From Clostridia bacterium (lineage in GTDB: Bacteria > Bacillota > Clostridia > Oscillospirales > Acutalibacteraceae), in the NCBI GenBank assembly GCA_017623575.1, contig JAGAOS010000029.1, positions 1 to 64,000 of the forward strand: 64,000 nucleotides of DNA, read 5' to 3'. Within the stretch, counting starts at the first letter, position 1, and each line of letters begins with the position of its first letter. Position numbers and translations under genes: made by a program. A model generated the notes under the pieces. It worked only from the letters and a program-made list of their open reading frames with translations. It had not been told where the DNA came from and made no database searches. Of this stretch, positions 23,494 through 33,843 are shown in pieces.

Positions 23494-24774
23494 ATGAAGG
23501 TTTTAGTTATCAGCCATAACCCACTTGGCACGCAGTTTAATATGAGCAAAACCTTGGTTTCTTTGCTTTCCTCATTAAAACGCGAGGAAATGTGTCAGCT
23601 TTATGTTTATCCTGCACTGCCGGATATGGATTTATGCTCTTCTTATTTCCGCATTACAGATAAGGATGTTTTAAGCTCATACTATAAATTCAGGGTAAAC
23701 TGTGGCGAGGTAAAAGCCGATTGTCATAGCCATAATATGTATGAAAATTCAAATGACGAAAAGCTTTACACAAATCCTAAAAATAAAAATGATATCAGAA
23801 TGCTTATGCGCGACGCAATGTGGAAATGCGCTAATTGGTATAATAAAAATCTAAAAAACTGGTTAAAAAAAGAAAACCCAACCTGCATATTTGTAGCTCC
23901 GGGCCCTGCAACCTTTATTTACAATATTGCGCTTAAAATATCTAAAGAGTATGGCTTGCCAATAGTTTCCTACATATGCGATGATTATTATTTTGTAAAC
24001 AAGCCCAGATCCTTTATAGCATCATTCAGAGTTAGTCTTTTAAAAAAGAAAATTCGCAAATTAATGAAGGCTACATCAAAGCTTGTGGTTATATGTGATG
24101 CTATAAAAAACAGCTATTCTAAGGAGTTTGGTGTTTCAACTGCAACAATAATGACGGGTAGTGATTTTGTTTTTGAAAAAAATCCTGAAATATCAGAATC
24201 CCCTACAAAGCTATCTTATTTTGGCAACCTCAGTTGTAATAGGCATCTTTCCCTTGCAGATATTGGTATGACTCTTGATTTAATAAATCAAACAGAAGGT
24301 ACCAATCTGCAGCTTAATATATACACAGCCGAAAAAAATCCCAATATATTAGGCGCTTTTTCGGATATTAAGTCTGTAAATATTTGTCCCTTTATTTCGG
24401 GCGATGCCTTTAAGTCGGCTTTGCTTACTTCTGAAATACTTTTGCATATTGAGGCATTTGATGAAGAAAGTATTGATGCTGTCAAACATTCCGTCTCCAC
24501 AAAAATAGCAGACAGTCTGGCATCGGGTATTCCGTTTGTGGCTTACGGACCATCAGCCGTTGCCTCCATTGAATATTTAATTTCAAATGAATGTGCTGTT
24601 GTTGCAACATCTAAGGATGAAATTGAAAATGCACTTCGCAAAGCCTTTTTTGATAAAAAGGCAAGAGAGTCAGTAGCGTGTAATGCTGTTAAAACCGCTC
24701 AAACTTACCATAATTCGTTAGAAAATAGCAAGCGATTGTTATCTATTTTCGAGAAAATACAGGAGAAAATATGA
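23494..24774 (+). CDS. Glycosyltransferase, GT-B fold
   Basis: 426 residues. Weak but recognisable GT4-type layout: an N-terminal Rossmann part (KVLVISHNPLGTQFNMSKTL), a middle FVAPGPATFIYNIALKIS and a C-terminal donor domain (KLSYFGNLSCNRHLSL, then TKIADSLASGIPFVAYGPSAVAS, where the family's E-x7-E is replaced). It ends with a helical tail. It overlaps the LicD gene by 4 bases. The role is addition of one sugar in repeat-unit assembly. Confidence 0.75.
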   Translation: MKVLVISHNPLGTQFNMSKTLVSLLSSLKREEMCQLYVYPALPDMDLCSSYFRITDKDVLSSYYKFRVNCGEVKADCHSHNMYENSNDEKLYTNPKNKNDIRMLMRDAMWKCANWYNKNLKNWLKKENPTCIFVAPGPATFIYNIALKISKEYGLPIVSYICDDYYFVNKPRSFIASFRVSLLKKKIRKLMKATSKLVVICDAIKNSYSKEFGVSTATIMTGSDFVFEKNPEISESPTKLSYFGNLSCNRHLSLADIGMTLDLINQTEGTNLQLNIYTAEKNPNILGAFSDIKSVNICPFISGDAFKSALLTSEILLHIEAFDEESIDAVKHSVSTKIADSLASGIPFVAYGPSAVASIEYLISNECAVVATSKDEIENALRKAFFDKKARESVACNAVKTAQTYHNSLENSKRLLSIFEKIQEKI

Positions 24775-25604
24775 ACGAGCTTCAACAAAAAGAGTTTGAA
24801 TTATTAAAGTGTTTTATAGAGATATGTGAAAAACTGGGTCTTACCTATTATCTTGTTTGCGGTAGCGCTCTTGGAGCAGTTAAATATAAGGGCTTTATTC
24901 CTTGGGATGATGATGTTGATGTCGCCCTTCCAAGGGAGGATTATGAAATCTTTTGCAGTAAAGCGGGGGAACTGTTGCCCAAAGGCTTTTTTCTTCAAAC
25001 CTACAAAACAGATCCTGAATATCCGCGCGTATTTGCTAAAATAAGAAATTCAAATACGGCATATTTTGAAAAGTCGGTTGCTAAGTTTAAAATAAATCAC
25101 GGTGTTTATATTGATGTTTTTCCCTTAGACGGTTATCCAACAAATCGAGCGGTACAAAGAAAAATTGAAATAAAAAAAGTTTTTTATGACCTTTTACTTT
25201 CTTCAAATTTTGAAAGTGACTGCACTTTAAAAGTGAAGATTTTAAGAAAGATTTTCAGATTTTTCGGTGTTCATAAAAGAACTGCAAAAATAGTTGCAAG
25301 GTTTGAAAAAATGATTTCATCATATCCCGCAAAAACCTCTGAAATTTGGTGTAATCACGGTAATTGGCAGGGAAAACTGGAATATTCCCCTAAAGAACAT
25401 TACGGTGACGGAGCTATTATGGAATTTGAGGGAATTAAAGTAAGTGTTCCCCAAAAGTATGATGAATACCTAACCCAAAAGTACGGAGATTGGCGGGCAG
25501 ATTTGCCTGAAGAGCAAAAGGTTGGGCACCATTTTTATTCTGTAATGGATTTAAATAAATCTTATACCGAATATATTAAGCAAGACGGTAATATTGAATT
25601 GTAA
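24771..25604 (+). CDS. LicD-family phosphotransferase
   Basis: 277 residues of the LicD/FKTN nucleotidyltransferase fold. CGSALGAVKYKGFIPWDDDVDVALPREDYE (residues about 24-55) is the signature with the metal-binding DDDVD. Characterised members transfer phosphocholine or another phospho-alcohol from a CDP carrier onto teichoic acid or polysaccharide sugars. So the polymer here is probably decorated with phosphodiester-linked groups. No licA/licC choline genes are in the window, so the group could also be another phospho-alcohol. Confidence 0.88.
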   Translation: MNELQQKEFELLKCFIEICEKLGLTYYLVCGSALGAVKYKGFIPWDDDVDVALPREDYEIFCSKAGELLPKGFFLQTYKTDPEYPRVFAKIRNSNTAYFEKSVAKFKINHGVYIDVFPLDGYPTNRAVQRKIEIKKVFYDLLLSSNFESDCTLKVKILRKIFRFFGVHKRTAKIVARFEKMISSYPAKTSEIWCNHGNWQGKLEYSPKEHYGDGAIMEFEGIKVSVPQKYDEYLTQKYGDWRADLPEEQKVGHHFYSVMDLNKSYTEYIKQDGNIEL

Positions 25605-25682
25605 AAATCAATAGCATTTAATATTTGCTTTGGCTTTTATAGTTCGTTTATATATTATAAAAATTTTAAAAGGAGTCTTAGT

Positions 25683-28600
25683 ATGAAAAAATTCTGCAAG
25701 CAATTTCTAGCAATTTTTCTAAGCGTTGTTATGCTTATCAGTATGCTTCCCGCAAGCGTTTTTGCGATTGAGTATGCTGAGGAAGATGGCGATTACTACA
25801 AGGTAATCTCCAAAAAAGATTGGGAGCTTGCCCCCGGTGTTTCTGAATCGGAAATCGTTATTAATAACGATGCCGGTGACAGACGCCAGGTTATGCATGT
25901 TGTTGAGGTGGACATACATAATGAGTACACTAAGGTTATCCCCAGTACAAAAGGAATGATTCCTACCCCCGGTAATTACGGTGTGCAAACAATGGATAAG
26001 CAGATAGAATTTGCTGAGGCAAACGGCTATGGCAATGTTGTTGCAGGTATGAATATCAGTCTTAGCTGGTATAATAGTTATTACTACGCTCAGCATCCCG
26101 AATTAGTCGGCGAGCCTTTAGGTTATATGATTCTTGACGGTGTTCAATATACCAATAGCCAAGGTAACACTTCTGGCGCACAGACCTGTTTGGTTATTAA
26201 CTTTGATGAAAAAGATGGTGTATCAAGACCTGCTGATATTCCTAAAACTCAGATTCGCTCTACTGCCGATGCTATCACAGGTTGGGAGGAGCAGGTTATT
26301 CCTGCAAACTTCGGTTTCCTTGTAAAGGATGGCAAAATGGTTTATACAACTGAGGAGCATACCAGTGAAGGCGCTTCTCGTTCAATGATTGGTATTAAGG
26401 CAGATGGCTCTATCATTATGGTAATGAATGATGGTAGACAGGCTCCTTATTCCACAGGCTTTAACAACTATGAGATGAGCGAAGCTATGCTCAAACTCGG
26501 TTGCGTTTATGCTATAAACGGTGACGGTGGCGGATCTTCTCAGTTCTTTTCTCAGCGTCCCGGTGAGGAAATGACTCTTAACTGCTCTCCCTCTGATGGT
26601 GCACCTCGTGCAACCACTCACGGTGTTTTGGTTATTTCTACCGCTCCTTCTACAGGTGAATTTGTAAGAGCTCATGTAGAAGCAGATAATCAGTATTATA
26701 CCCCCGAAAGCACTGTTCAGTTTACTGCAGTTGGTACCGACCTGGTTGGTAGTCCTGCTGATATTCCGGAAGATGCTTATTGGCAGCTTTCTGATGAAAC
26801 AATGGGCAGTATTGATGAAAATGGCCTTTTCACATCTAATGGTACTGTTGGTGAGGTAACAGCTCAGCTTATGTACGATGGTGCTGTAAAGGGCAGTGCA
26901 ACTGTTAATATAGTGGTTCCTGATGCTATTTCTTTTGGCGGTGCTGAGGCATATACCGTACCATTTGGAGAAACAGTTACATTAAATATAAGCGCTACTT
27001 ATGGTGTATTTGATGTAACCTTAAAGCCTGATGATTATACAATTACTGTTGAAGATAATTCCTTTGGAACATTAACTTCAAATCAGTATACAGCAGGCGA
27101 AACGGGTGGCACAACCAATATAACAGTTACGCTCAATGCAGATGAAAATGTTTTTAAAACAATACCTTTAACTGTTGGTAAGGGTTCAGAGGTTATATTC
27201 AGTTTTGAAGAGGGCACAGATGGCGCAAATCTTGATAACTGGGTAATTAAAGATCATGAGGGAAAATATCCTTATTATAGTGATATATCCATTGTAACCG
27301 CCGAAAACGGTATGGTTCATAATGGTGAATCTGCATTGGCTGTTCATATGCCGGTTTATCAACATGTTGATGGAAGCGAAGGTTATAACGCAAACTCTAT
27401 TACTTGGGTAGGTGACCGAATCCTTCTTGAAAACGCAACAGCAATTGGTATGTGGGTTTATGTTCCTGAGGAAGCAACCCAAACAGAGATTGCCCTTAAT
27501 TATGTTTGGTATAATGATAATGGTGTTCAGCAGAGAACAACTCCCGACCTTTGCCTAAATGATTATTTTAATGGCAATGAGTATTCCGGTTGGCATTATC
27601 TTTCTGTACCGATTTCTAAGAGCATTGCCTATATTGAAGATGCAACATCTGTTGCTGCTTCACAAGGCTATAAGAGAAACTTCTTCCTTAAATTCTATGT
27701 AACAAACAGCGGTAACGCAGGTGATGAATCCTCATATTTTGGTGACATTACCTATTATATTGATGATGTTACAGTTGACTATTCTGAAGCTGTTGCTGAT
27801 AGAATTGCACCTGTTTTCTCGGCAACATACGCAAAAGACATTTCTGCCGATAGTGATATGAGCGTTTCTGCAGGTACAACACTTAATCTTAATAGCAGCA
27901 ATACAGTATTCTCGGCATTGGTTTCTGATAATGTATCTATAGATGCAAATTCTGCAAAAGTTTATGTTGACGGTAAAGAAGTTTCTGCAACCTATAAAAA
28001 CGGCAGACTTACCAGCGCCGATGTGCAATTAGGCGCAGGCGTTCACCGCGTTGTTTATGAAATTGCAGATGCTATGGGTAATGTGAGTAAAGCTGTTCGT
28101 TATGTTTCTGTTAGCGGAACGGATGTTGCAGTTAATGTAGTTCCTAAAAATCCCGAAATAACAACCGCACTTACCGGCTCGGTATACTGGGTTGATGTTG
28201 TTGCTAACAATGCAGAAAATGTAAATACAATAACATTAAAGCTTGATTTAGATACAATGCACACCTGGGAGCTTGCTTATTCTGAGTTAGCATATAACTA
28301 TGATATTGAGTATTACTATGCAAGCATTGCAGATGAAAAAGATAATATCATTACCGTTGTACTCACAAATAATGGCAGTGATATAAGCGGAAATGCAGTA
28401 GTCGCCAGTCTTCCTATTCGTGTTTGGGAGTATTGCGGTAATAGTATCAGTACATCAATTTCTTCTGCGGATGCTTGGACTCAAGGCTCCGTTACTGCTG
28501 TTTCTGTAAATCTTGAGGTGGAGCTTGGTGAAGTTGTTTATAATGATGGCACCGAAACCTTCTCTGCAGAAAATATTCATATTGATACCGAGGCATACAT

Positions 28601-29897
28601 TCATCAGTATAAAATGGATAAAACCTATTTTGCCAACAACACATATCATGTTCATACAGAGCAGGCTATGGATGATACTGAGGCAGATTGTGTAACAAAT
28701 GGCTATTCCGGCAGAACCTACTGTGAGGTTTGTTCTTCTGTTGTTGAATGGGGTACCGTTACTCCCGCAACAGGTCATAGCTATAGCTTTGTAGACGGTA
28801 CCTTAAAATGTGCTTGCGGCAAACTCTACAACGGCATTTATGAAGACGGCAAAACATATGTTGACGGTTTAGTTATTGCCGACGGTTGGGTAGATGATAC
28901 CTATTACTATCTTGATGGCGTTAAGCTTACCGGTCCTCAGTTTATTGATGGCGTAATGTATACATTTGATGACGAGGGTGTATATCAGGAAGGCGCTATT
29001 TTTGAAGGCTTCCATGAGACCCGTGACGGTAAAACAATGTATTTTGTAAGCAATAATTATGTTACAGGTCTTACAAAGATAGTTGATAATTATTACATCT
29101 TTGATGATAACGGCTATGCTTGGGATGGTGTTAAAAAGCTTTGCGGTTATGACTGCACCTTTGAGGATGGCTTGTTTGTTGAAGATGAAACCGTTCTTCT
29201 TGCAGGTACTTGCGGTAGATACGGCAAGGATAATGTAGTTTATGTTATGCTTAAAGATGGCCGTATGATTTTCGACGGCGAAGGCGAAACTGAGGATTAC
29301 CTTAGTGTTGGTACTATTCCTTGGTATGTAAACTATAGATCTAAGCCAACATCTGTTTTTGTTGGAAAAAATATTACAACTATCGGTACCCGTCTTTTAT
29401 ACAACCTTGACCATGTAACAAAGGTTGAATTTGAAAGAGGCAGTAAGCTTGAAAAAATTAAGGCTTACGGAATGGGTATGATGCTTAATCTTAAATCTGT
29501 TGATTTACCTTTAGGACTTATGTATTTGTATGGTACCAGCTTTATTAAAAACGGTAATCTTGTTGGTGGATTTACCATTACAATTCCTAAGACTGTTTCT
29601 TCTATTGATAAGACTGCATTTAATGAGGTAGATAATCTTACTATCAATGCTATTGAAGGCTCTTATGCTCATAGTTATGCAACAAGCTCAAGTATAAATT
29701 GCTATATCCCTGAGGTTGATGATGTTAATGATGATGCAAAAATAAATCTTAAGGACCTTGTTACCATTGCACAGTATATGGCAGATTGGGATAATCTCAG
29801 CATTAACAGTCTTGCCCTTGATATGAACGGTGACGGCAAGGTTGACCTTCAGGATGTTAACATATTTGCACAGCGCCTTGCAGGCTGGGATGTTTAA
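25683..29897 (+). CDS. Large secreted phosphodiester glycosidase with wall-binding-like repeats and dockerin
   Basis: 1404 residues, AAGGAGT ribosome site, signal peptide to about residue 29. About 45-320 is a phosphodiester glycosidase (NAGPA/DUF2233) domain: GVQTMDKQIEFA, RSMIGIKADGSI and the conserved AINGDGGGSSQFF. Then come Ig-like modules (about 330-500), a CBM-like sandwich (about 505-695), an Ig-like domain (about 710-810), a cohesin-like sandwich (about 815-945) and a Cys-rich stretch (CVTNGYSGRTYCEVC). Next are YYLDGVKL/YYIFDDNGY repeats resembling choline-binding modules (about 1044-1165), LRR-like repeats (about 1170-1330) and a type I dockerin (about 1343-1404, with DVNDDAKINLKDL and DMNGDGKVDLQDV calcium loops). 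It likely acts on phosphodiester-decorated surface glycans. Module borders are estimates. Confidence 0.85.
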   Translation: MKKFCKQFLAIFLSVVMLISMLPASVFAIEYAEEDGDYYKVISKKDWELAPGVSESEIVINNDAGDRRQVMHVVEVDIHNEYTKVIPSTKGMIPTPGNYGVQTMDKQIEFAEANGYGNVVAGMNISLSWYNSYYYAQHPELVGEPLGYMILDGVQYTNSQGNTSGAQTCLVINFDEKDGVSRPADIPKTQIRSTADAITGWEEQVIPANFGFLVKDGKMVYTTEEHTSEGASRSMIGIKADGSIIMVMNDGRQAPYSTGFNNYEMSEAMLKLGCVYAINGDGGGSSQFFSQRPGEEMTLNCSPSDGAPRATTHGVLVISTAPSTGEFVRAHVEADNQYYTPESTVQFTAVGTDLVGSPADIPEDAYWQLSDETMGSIDENGLFTSNGTVGEVTAQLMYDGAVKGSATVNIVVPDAISFGGAEAYTVPFGETVTLNISATYGVFDVTLKPDDYTITVEDNSFGTLTSNQYTAGETGGTTNITVTLNADENVFKTIPLTVGKGSEVIFSFEEGTDGANLDNWVIKDHEGKYPYYSDISIVTAENGMVHNGESALAVHMPVYQHVDGSEGYNANSITWVGDRILLENATAIGMWVYVPEEATQTEIALNYVWYNDNGVQQRTTPDLCLNDYFNGNEYSGWHYLSVPISKSIAYIEDATSVAASQGYKRNFFLKFYVTNSGNAGDESSYFGDITYYIDDVTVDYSEAVADRIAPVFSATYAKDISADSDMSVSAGTTLNLNSSNTVFSALVSDNVSIDANSAKVYVDGKEVSATYKNGRLTSADVQLGAGVHRVVYEIADAMGNVSKAVRYVSVSGTDVAVNVVPKNPEITTALTGSVYWVDVVANNAENVNTITLKLDLDTMHTWELAYSELAYNYDIEYYYASIADEKDNIITVVLTNNGSDISGNAVVASLPIRVWEYCGNSISTSISSADAWTQGSVTAVSVNLEVELGEVVYNDGTETFSAENIHIDTEAYIHQYKMDKTYFANNTYHVHTEQAMDDTEADCVTNGYSGRTYCEVCSSVVEWGTVTPATGHSYSFVDGTLKCACGKLYNGIYEDGKTYVDGLVIADGWVDDTYYYLDGVKLTGPQFIDGVMYTFDDEGVYQEGAIFEGFHETRDGKTMYFVSNNYVTGLTKIVDNYYIFDDNGYAWDGVKKLCGYDCTFEDGLFVEDETVLLAGTCGRYGKDNVVYVMLKDGRMIFDGEGETEDYLSVGTIPWYVNYRSKPTSVFVGKNITTIGTRLLYNLDHVTKVEFERGSKLEKIKAYGMGMMLNLKSVDLPLGLMYLYGTSFIKNGNLVGGFTITIPKTVSSIDKTAFNEVDNLTINAIEGSYAHSYATSSSINCYIPEVDDVNDDAKINLKDLVTIAQYMADWDNLSINSLALDMNGDGKVDLQDVNIFAQRLAGWDV

Positions 29898-29946
29898 TTC
29901 CATTACGGTTATTCAGCGTTAAAACTAATATAAAATAATTAATATT

Positions 29947-29975
29947 ACACCCGAGGGGAAACTCCTCTCGGGTGT
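29947..29975 (+). terminator. Strong hairpin after the phosphodiester glycosidase gene
   Basis: ACACCCGAGGGG pairs with CTCTCGGGTGT around GAAACTC. There is no T-run, so it may act as a transcript-stabilising or weakly terminating hairpin before the next glycosyltransferase. Confidence 0.5.
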
Positions 29976-30017
29976 ATGCTTAAATTAATCTGATCTTATA
30001 AAAAAGGGGGCTTATAA

Positions 30018-31232
30018 ATGAAGATAATGCAGCTTAACTGTGTTTATCCTAAGGGAAGTACAGGTAAATTAACCGAAATCCTTCATAAAGCCTACCTTGA
30101 TAAGGGTGAAGATTCCATTGTCCTTTACGGACGCGGTACTACGGTAAATGCCCCATCGGTTTATAAGGTTTGTAGTGAGATAGGGGCAAAATTCAATCAC
30201 GCAAGAGCCTGCCTTAACGGAATTATGTATGGCGGCGCAGGTATTACAACAAGGCGAATTATTTCTATTATAAAAAAGGAAAAACCCGATGTTGTGCATC
30301 TTCAGTGCATAAACGGTTATTGGGTAAATATTTACAAACTTATAACCTGGCTTAAAAAAAGCGGTATTTCTACCGTTCTTACCCTTCACGCAGAATTTAT
30401 GTACACTGCTAATTGCGGCAGTGCTGTGGATTGTAACGGTTGGCTCACCGGCTGTGGCAATTGCCCCAGACTTAAAAGTGAAACTCAGAGCTTGTTTTTT
30501 GATAGAACTAATTATTCGTTTAAAAAAATGCAAAAGGCATTTTTGGGATTTAATAAAAATTTAGTGGTAGCAGCCGTTTCACCCTGGCTGCTGGGTCGTG
30601 TAAAACAGTCGCCAATTCTTGGTGATAAAAACGCCCTATGCGTTTATAACGGCGTTAATACAAGCATTTTTAAGTATTCGGCTAAAGCATCAATTGCAGA
30701 GCTTAGCCAAAACAAGGGTGAAAAAATAATCCTTCATGTTACGGCATCCTTTACCGATAAAGAGGATGATTTAAAGGGTGGCATATGGCTTATTCGTTTA
30801 GCAGAAGCTATGAAGGATATGCCGGTTCGTTTTATTGTTGCCGGCAGATATAACATTGAAAATAAGCTACCGTCAAATATTACCTTGCTTGGAGATATTG
30901 AAGATCAAAATTTGCTTTCACAGTATTATTCGGGTGCGGATCTGACGGTATTGTTCAGTAAAAGTGAAACCTTTTCTATGGTTGTTGCAGAAAGTCTTTG
31001 CTGCGGCACACCCGTTATAGGCTTTAAGGCGGGCGGGCCGGAACAAATTACTATTAAAGAGTATAGTGATTTCTATGCTCAAAATGATTTCCAGGGTATT
31101 ATGGAAGGCGCAAAAAAATGGTTGTGGAATACTAATGTTGAACGGGAAGAAATTGCCCGTAAAGCAGCGTCGGTTTATTCTACCGAAAAAATGATAGAAA
31201 ATTATATGGAAATATACAGGAGGTTTGAATGA
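30018..31232 (+). CDS. Family 4 glycosyltransferase (WcaC/EpsF-like)
   Basis: 404 residues, GT-B fold. N-terminal acceptor domain with CVYPKGSTGKLTEILHKAYLDKGEDS and VHLQCINGYWVNIYKL, a Cys-containing LTGCGNCPRL segment common in this branch, and a donor domain with IILHVTASFTDKEDDLKGG, ADLTVLFSKSETFSMVVAESLCCGTPVIGFKAGG (E-x7-E region). It adds a sugar to the repeat unit. The ribosome site is AAAGGGGG. It overlaps the polymerase gene by 4 bases. Confidence 0.9.
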   Translation: MKIMQLNCVYPKGSTGKLTEILHKAYLDKGEDSIVLYGRGTTVNAPSVYKVCSEIGAKFNHARACLNGIMYGGAGITTRRIISIIKKEKPDVVHLQCINGYWVNIYKLITWLKKSGISTVLTLHAEFMYTANCGSAVDCNGWLTGCGNCPRLKSETQSLFFDRTNYSFKKMQKAFLGFNKNLVVAAVSPWLLGRVKQSPILGDKNALCVYNGVNTSIFKYSAKASIAELSQNKGEKIILHVTASFTDKEDDLKGGIWLIRLAEAMKDMPVRFIVAGRYNIENKLPSNITLLGDIEDQNLLSQYYSGADLTVLFSKSETFSMVVAESLCCGTPVIGFKAGGPEQITIKEYSDFYAQNDFQGIMEGAKKWLWNTNVEREEIARKAASVYSTEKMIENYMEIYRRFE

Positions 31233-32413
31233 AACTGGCTATATCTCCAACAGGAATATTAAAAGCATTGTTTCTGCTGGCTAATTTAATTTGTGTGCTT
31301 AATGTACTTCAATTTAGTATTGTACTTTCAGTTTTATATGTTTGCATTTTTCCTTTAGTGGTTTTGCTTTTTGTATTAACCCTTTCAAAAGGCAGATATA
31401 AAAATGATATTGTGTTGTTGCTGATAATAGCAATTTCTTCACTGGTAAGTGTTTTAATTTCGGTATTAATTTCAAATGATTCTTTTGAAATAACCGCAAT
31501 AAAAAAGTTTATAATTTTTATAGTTACACTTGTGTTGTTTGTTGCTGTAAACAGACTTAAAGTTGATATAAAAACAATAAGATTTATAGAAATATCGGTT
31601 TCTTGCGCTTCTGTAGCGCTGGTTCTGCTTTATTTTATAAAGTACAATGAGCTTTATATATACAATCTTTTGGGAATGAAATTTTTATATTTTCATTTTG
31701 ATAATCCTAATTTCGCAGCAATGCATTTTTTGGTTTACGCTATTTATAATTCTATTTTAGCCAAAAAACAAAATAAAATATATTTAAAGCTTTTTCATAT
31801 AGCTTTAGTGTTATTTATGTCTTATTTCGTTTTTCAAACCCTTTCCCGCAATGCTATATTAACGCTTTTAGTGTTTTTTGTTATATTTATAGTTATGTTA
31901 TTTATAAAAAGACCAAAGCGGTCTTATGGTATGGCATCAAGCGCTTTTATAGCGGCGTGGCCCATAATATTTGTTGCAGCATATAAATTATTGTTATTTA
32001 TTATCAGCAACTTAGGTATTTTTTCATTTCTTACCGAAAGCGGAAAAGAATTAGATACCAGAAATATTGTGTGGAATGATGCAATTGCCGAAATTTTAGA
32101 ATATCCTTTAACGGGTAATTATGGCGCTTCCGTAATCCGTCAATCACATAACACGCATTTGGATATATGGGTATCTTACGGAATTATAGCGCTTATTGGT
32201 ACAATTATTTTAATAGCATATATTATTTATAATAACGGCCGCGCATATAAAAACAATATTTCTAATTTATATATGCTGGGATTTATCTGTTGTATTATTA
32301 TGGGTATGGCAGAAGCGGCTTTGTTTGCAGGTTGTCAAGGCTTATTTATTTTGGTTGCAGGGTTTGTGCTGTTAAGCAAAACAGACAATGAAAATTCTTT
32401 AAAAGAAACATAG
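31229..32413 (+). CDS. O-antigen ligase/polymerase-type membrane protein (Wzy-like)
   Basis: 394 residues with about eleven hydrophobic segments and a longer outside loop near residues 265-305 (TESGKELDTRNIVWNDAIAEILEYPLTGNYGASV then HNTHLDIWVSYG). This loop with HNT.LD matches the Wzy_C pattern of O-antigen polymerases and ligases. It probably polymerises the repeat units on the outer face of the membrane. Sequence in this family is poorly conserved, so the call rests on layout and position. Confidence 0.85.
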   Translation: MKLAISPTGILKALFLLANLICVLNVLQFSIVLSVLYVCIFPLVVLLFVLTLSKGRYKNDIVLLLIIAISSLVSVLISVLISNDSFEITAIKKFIIFIVTLVLFVAVNRLKVDIKTIRFIEISVSCASVALVLLYFIKYNELYIYNLLGMKFLYFHFDNPNFAAMHFLVYAIYNSILAKKQNKIYLKLFHIALVLFMSYFVFQTLSRNAILTLLVFFVIFIVMLFIKRPKRSYGMASSAFIAAWPIIFVAAYKLLLFIISNLGIFSFLTESGKELDTRNIVWNDAIAEILEYPLTGNYGASVIRQSHNTHLDIWVSYGIIALIGTIILIAYIIYNNGRAYKNNISNLYMLGFICCIIMGMAEAALFAGCQGLFILVAGFVLLSKTDNENSLKET

Positions 32414-32479
32414 CTTTTATAATTATAACAAGCTTTTAATAACGGCTTTTTTATAATGGCTATTTTGGGGGTGCTTTAA

Positions 32480-33775
32480 GTGCGTAATAAAGTTATTAAC
32501 AATACCGTATGGATTGTTGGCTGTAAAATAGTTCAATCTGTACTGCAATTGGTTATAAATATGTTATCGGCGCGCTATTTGGGCCCATCAAATTACGGAC
32601 TTATTAATTACGCAGCCTCTATTGCGGCCTTTTGTATTCCTATTATGCAGTTGGGAATGAGGTCCACTTTAGTTAAGGAGATTGTGGACAGGCCTGAAAA
32701 AGAAGGCCAGACTATGGGTACCGCTATAGGAATGAGTGTTATTTCATCTATATTGTGTATAATCGGAATAACCACCTTCACCGTTATAGCAAACGGGGAT
32801 GAAAAAACAACCGTTATTGTTTGCTTGTTGTATAGCACCAGTCTTATTTTCCAAGCGCTGGAAATGGTGCAATATTGGTTTCAGGCAAAGCTTATATCAA
32901 AATACACATCCCTTACAATGCTGTTTGCTTATATAGTAGTTTCAATATATAAAACAATACTTCTTATAACTCGCAAAAATATATATTGGTTTACGGTGGC
33001 GCAGGTTATTGACTTTTTTATAATTGCAGTTGTGTTGCTGTTTATTTATAAAAGGGTTGGCGGACAAAAGCTAACTTTCTCCATAAAAAGGGGAAAGGAG
33101 CTTTTATCAAAAAGCCGTTATTACATAATATCCGGTATGATGGTAACAATTTTTGCTCAGACCGATAAAATTATGCTTAAATTTATGGTTGGCGATAGCG
33201 GCGTAGGTCAATATTCAGCGGCGGTTGCGTCTGCAGGGCTTACAGGCTTTATATTCGCTGCTATAATTGATTCCTTCCGCCCAAGTATAATTGAATCCAA
33301 AAAGGCAGGCAGTACAAATTACGGCAAAAAAGTGGGTATATTATCTGCAATAATAATTTACCTTTCATTACTGCAAAGCCTTGGTATGACTCTGTTTTCT
33401 GATTTAATTGTTTACATCCTTTACGGCGAGGATTATGCCCAGTCAGCTGGTATTTTAATGGTATTGGTGTGGTATACTACTTTTTCGTATATGGGCTCTG
33501 TGAGAAATATATGGATATTGGCAGAAGAAAAGCATAAATACCTTTGGATAATAAATATGTCGGGTGCTTTGGGAAATATCGCCCTTAACCTTGCCTTGAT
33601 TCCAATATGGGGGGTACAGGGCGCAGCAATAGCATCACTTATTACCCAAATTTTCACCAACTTTATAATAGGCTTTATAATGCCTCAAATAAGAGATTTC
33701 AACAAGCTTATGCTAAAGGGATTAAATCCAAGCTTTGTTTATGCCGAAACCAAAAAATTGCTGAAGAATAGATAA
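32480..33775 (+). CDS. Polysaccharide flippase (Wzx-type, MATE/MVF superfamily)
   Basis: 431 residues, about twelve to fourteen transmembrane segments. The N-terminus NTVWIVGCKIVQSVLQLVINMLSARYLGPSNYGLINYAASIAAF is typical of RfbX-like flippases. It moves the lipid-linked repeat across the membrane. It starts with GTG behind GGGGTG. Last gene of the locus, followed by a strong terminator; together with the initiating transferase and polymerase it completes a Wzx/Wzy pathway. Confidence 0.92.
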   Translation: MRNKVINNTVWIVGCKIVQSVLQLVINMLSARYLGPSNYGLINYAASIAAFCIPIMQLGMRSTLVKEIVDRPEKEGQTMGTAIGMSVISSILCIIGITTFTVIANGDEKTTVIVCLLYSTSLIFQALEMVQYWFQAKLISKYTSLTMLFAYIVVSIYKTILLITRKNIYWFTVAQVIDFFIIAVVLLFIYKRVGGQKLTFSIKRGKELLSKSRYYIISGMMVTIFAQTDKIMLKFMVGDSGVGQYSAAVASAGLTGFIFAAIIDSFRPSIIESKKAGSTNYGKKVGILSAIIIYLSLLQSLGMTLFSDLIVYILYGEDYAQSAGILMVLVWYTTFSYMGSVRNIWILAEEKHKYLWIINMSGALGNIALNLALIPIWGVQGAAIASLITQIFTNFIIGFIMPQIRDFNKLMLKGLNPSFVYAETKKLLKNR

Positions 33776-33786
33776 AACAGTAAATT

Positions 33787-33828
33787 AAAAGCCGCAGTTT
33801 GCAAGCTATAACGCGAACTGCGGCTTTT
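33787..33828. terminator. Bidirectional terminator between flippase and esterase genes
   Basis: AAAAGCCGCAGTTTGC pairs with GCGAACTGCGGCTTTT, with A/T tracts on both sides. It sits between convergent genes. Confidence 0.9.
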
Positions 33829-33843
33829 ATTAATTGAATTTTA

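Noticed and set aside
26382..28778. Several long antisense open frames inside the 1404-residue gene
   Set aside because: The sense frame has a signal peptide, recognised domains and a ribosome site; the antisense frames have none.
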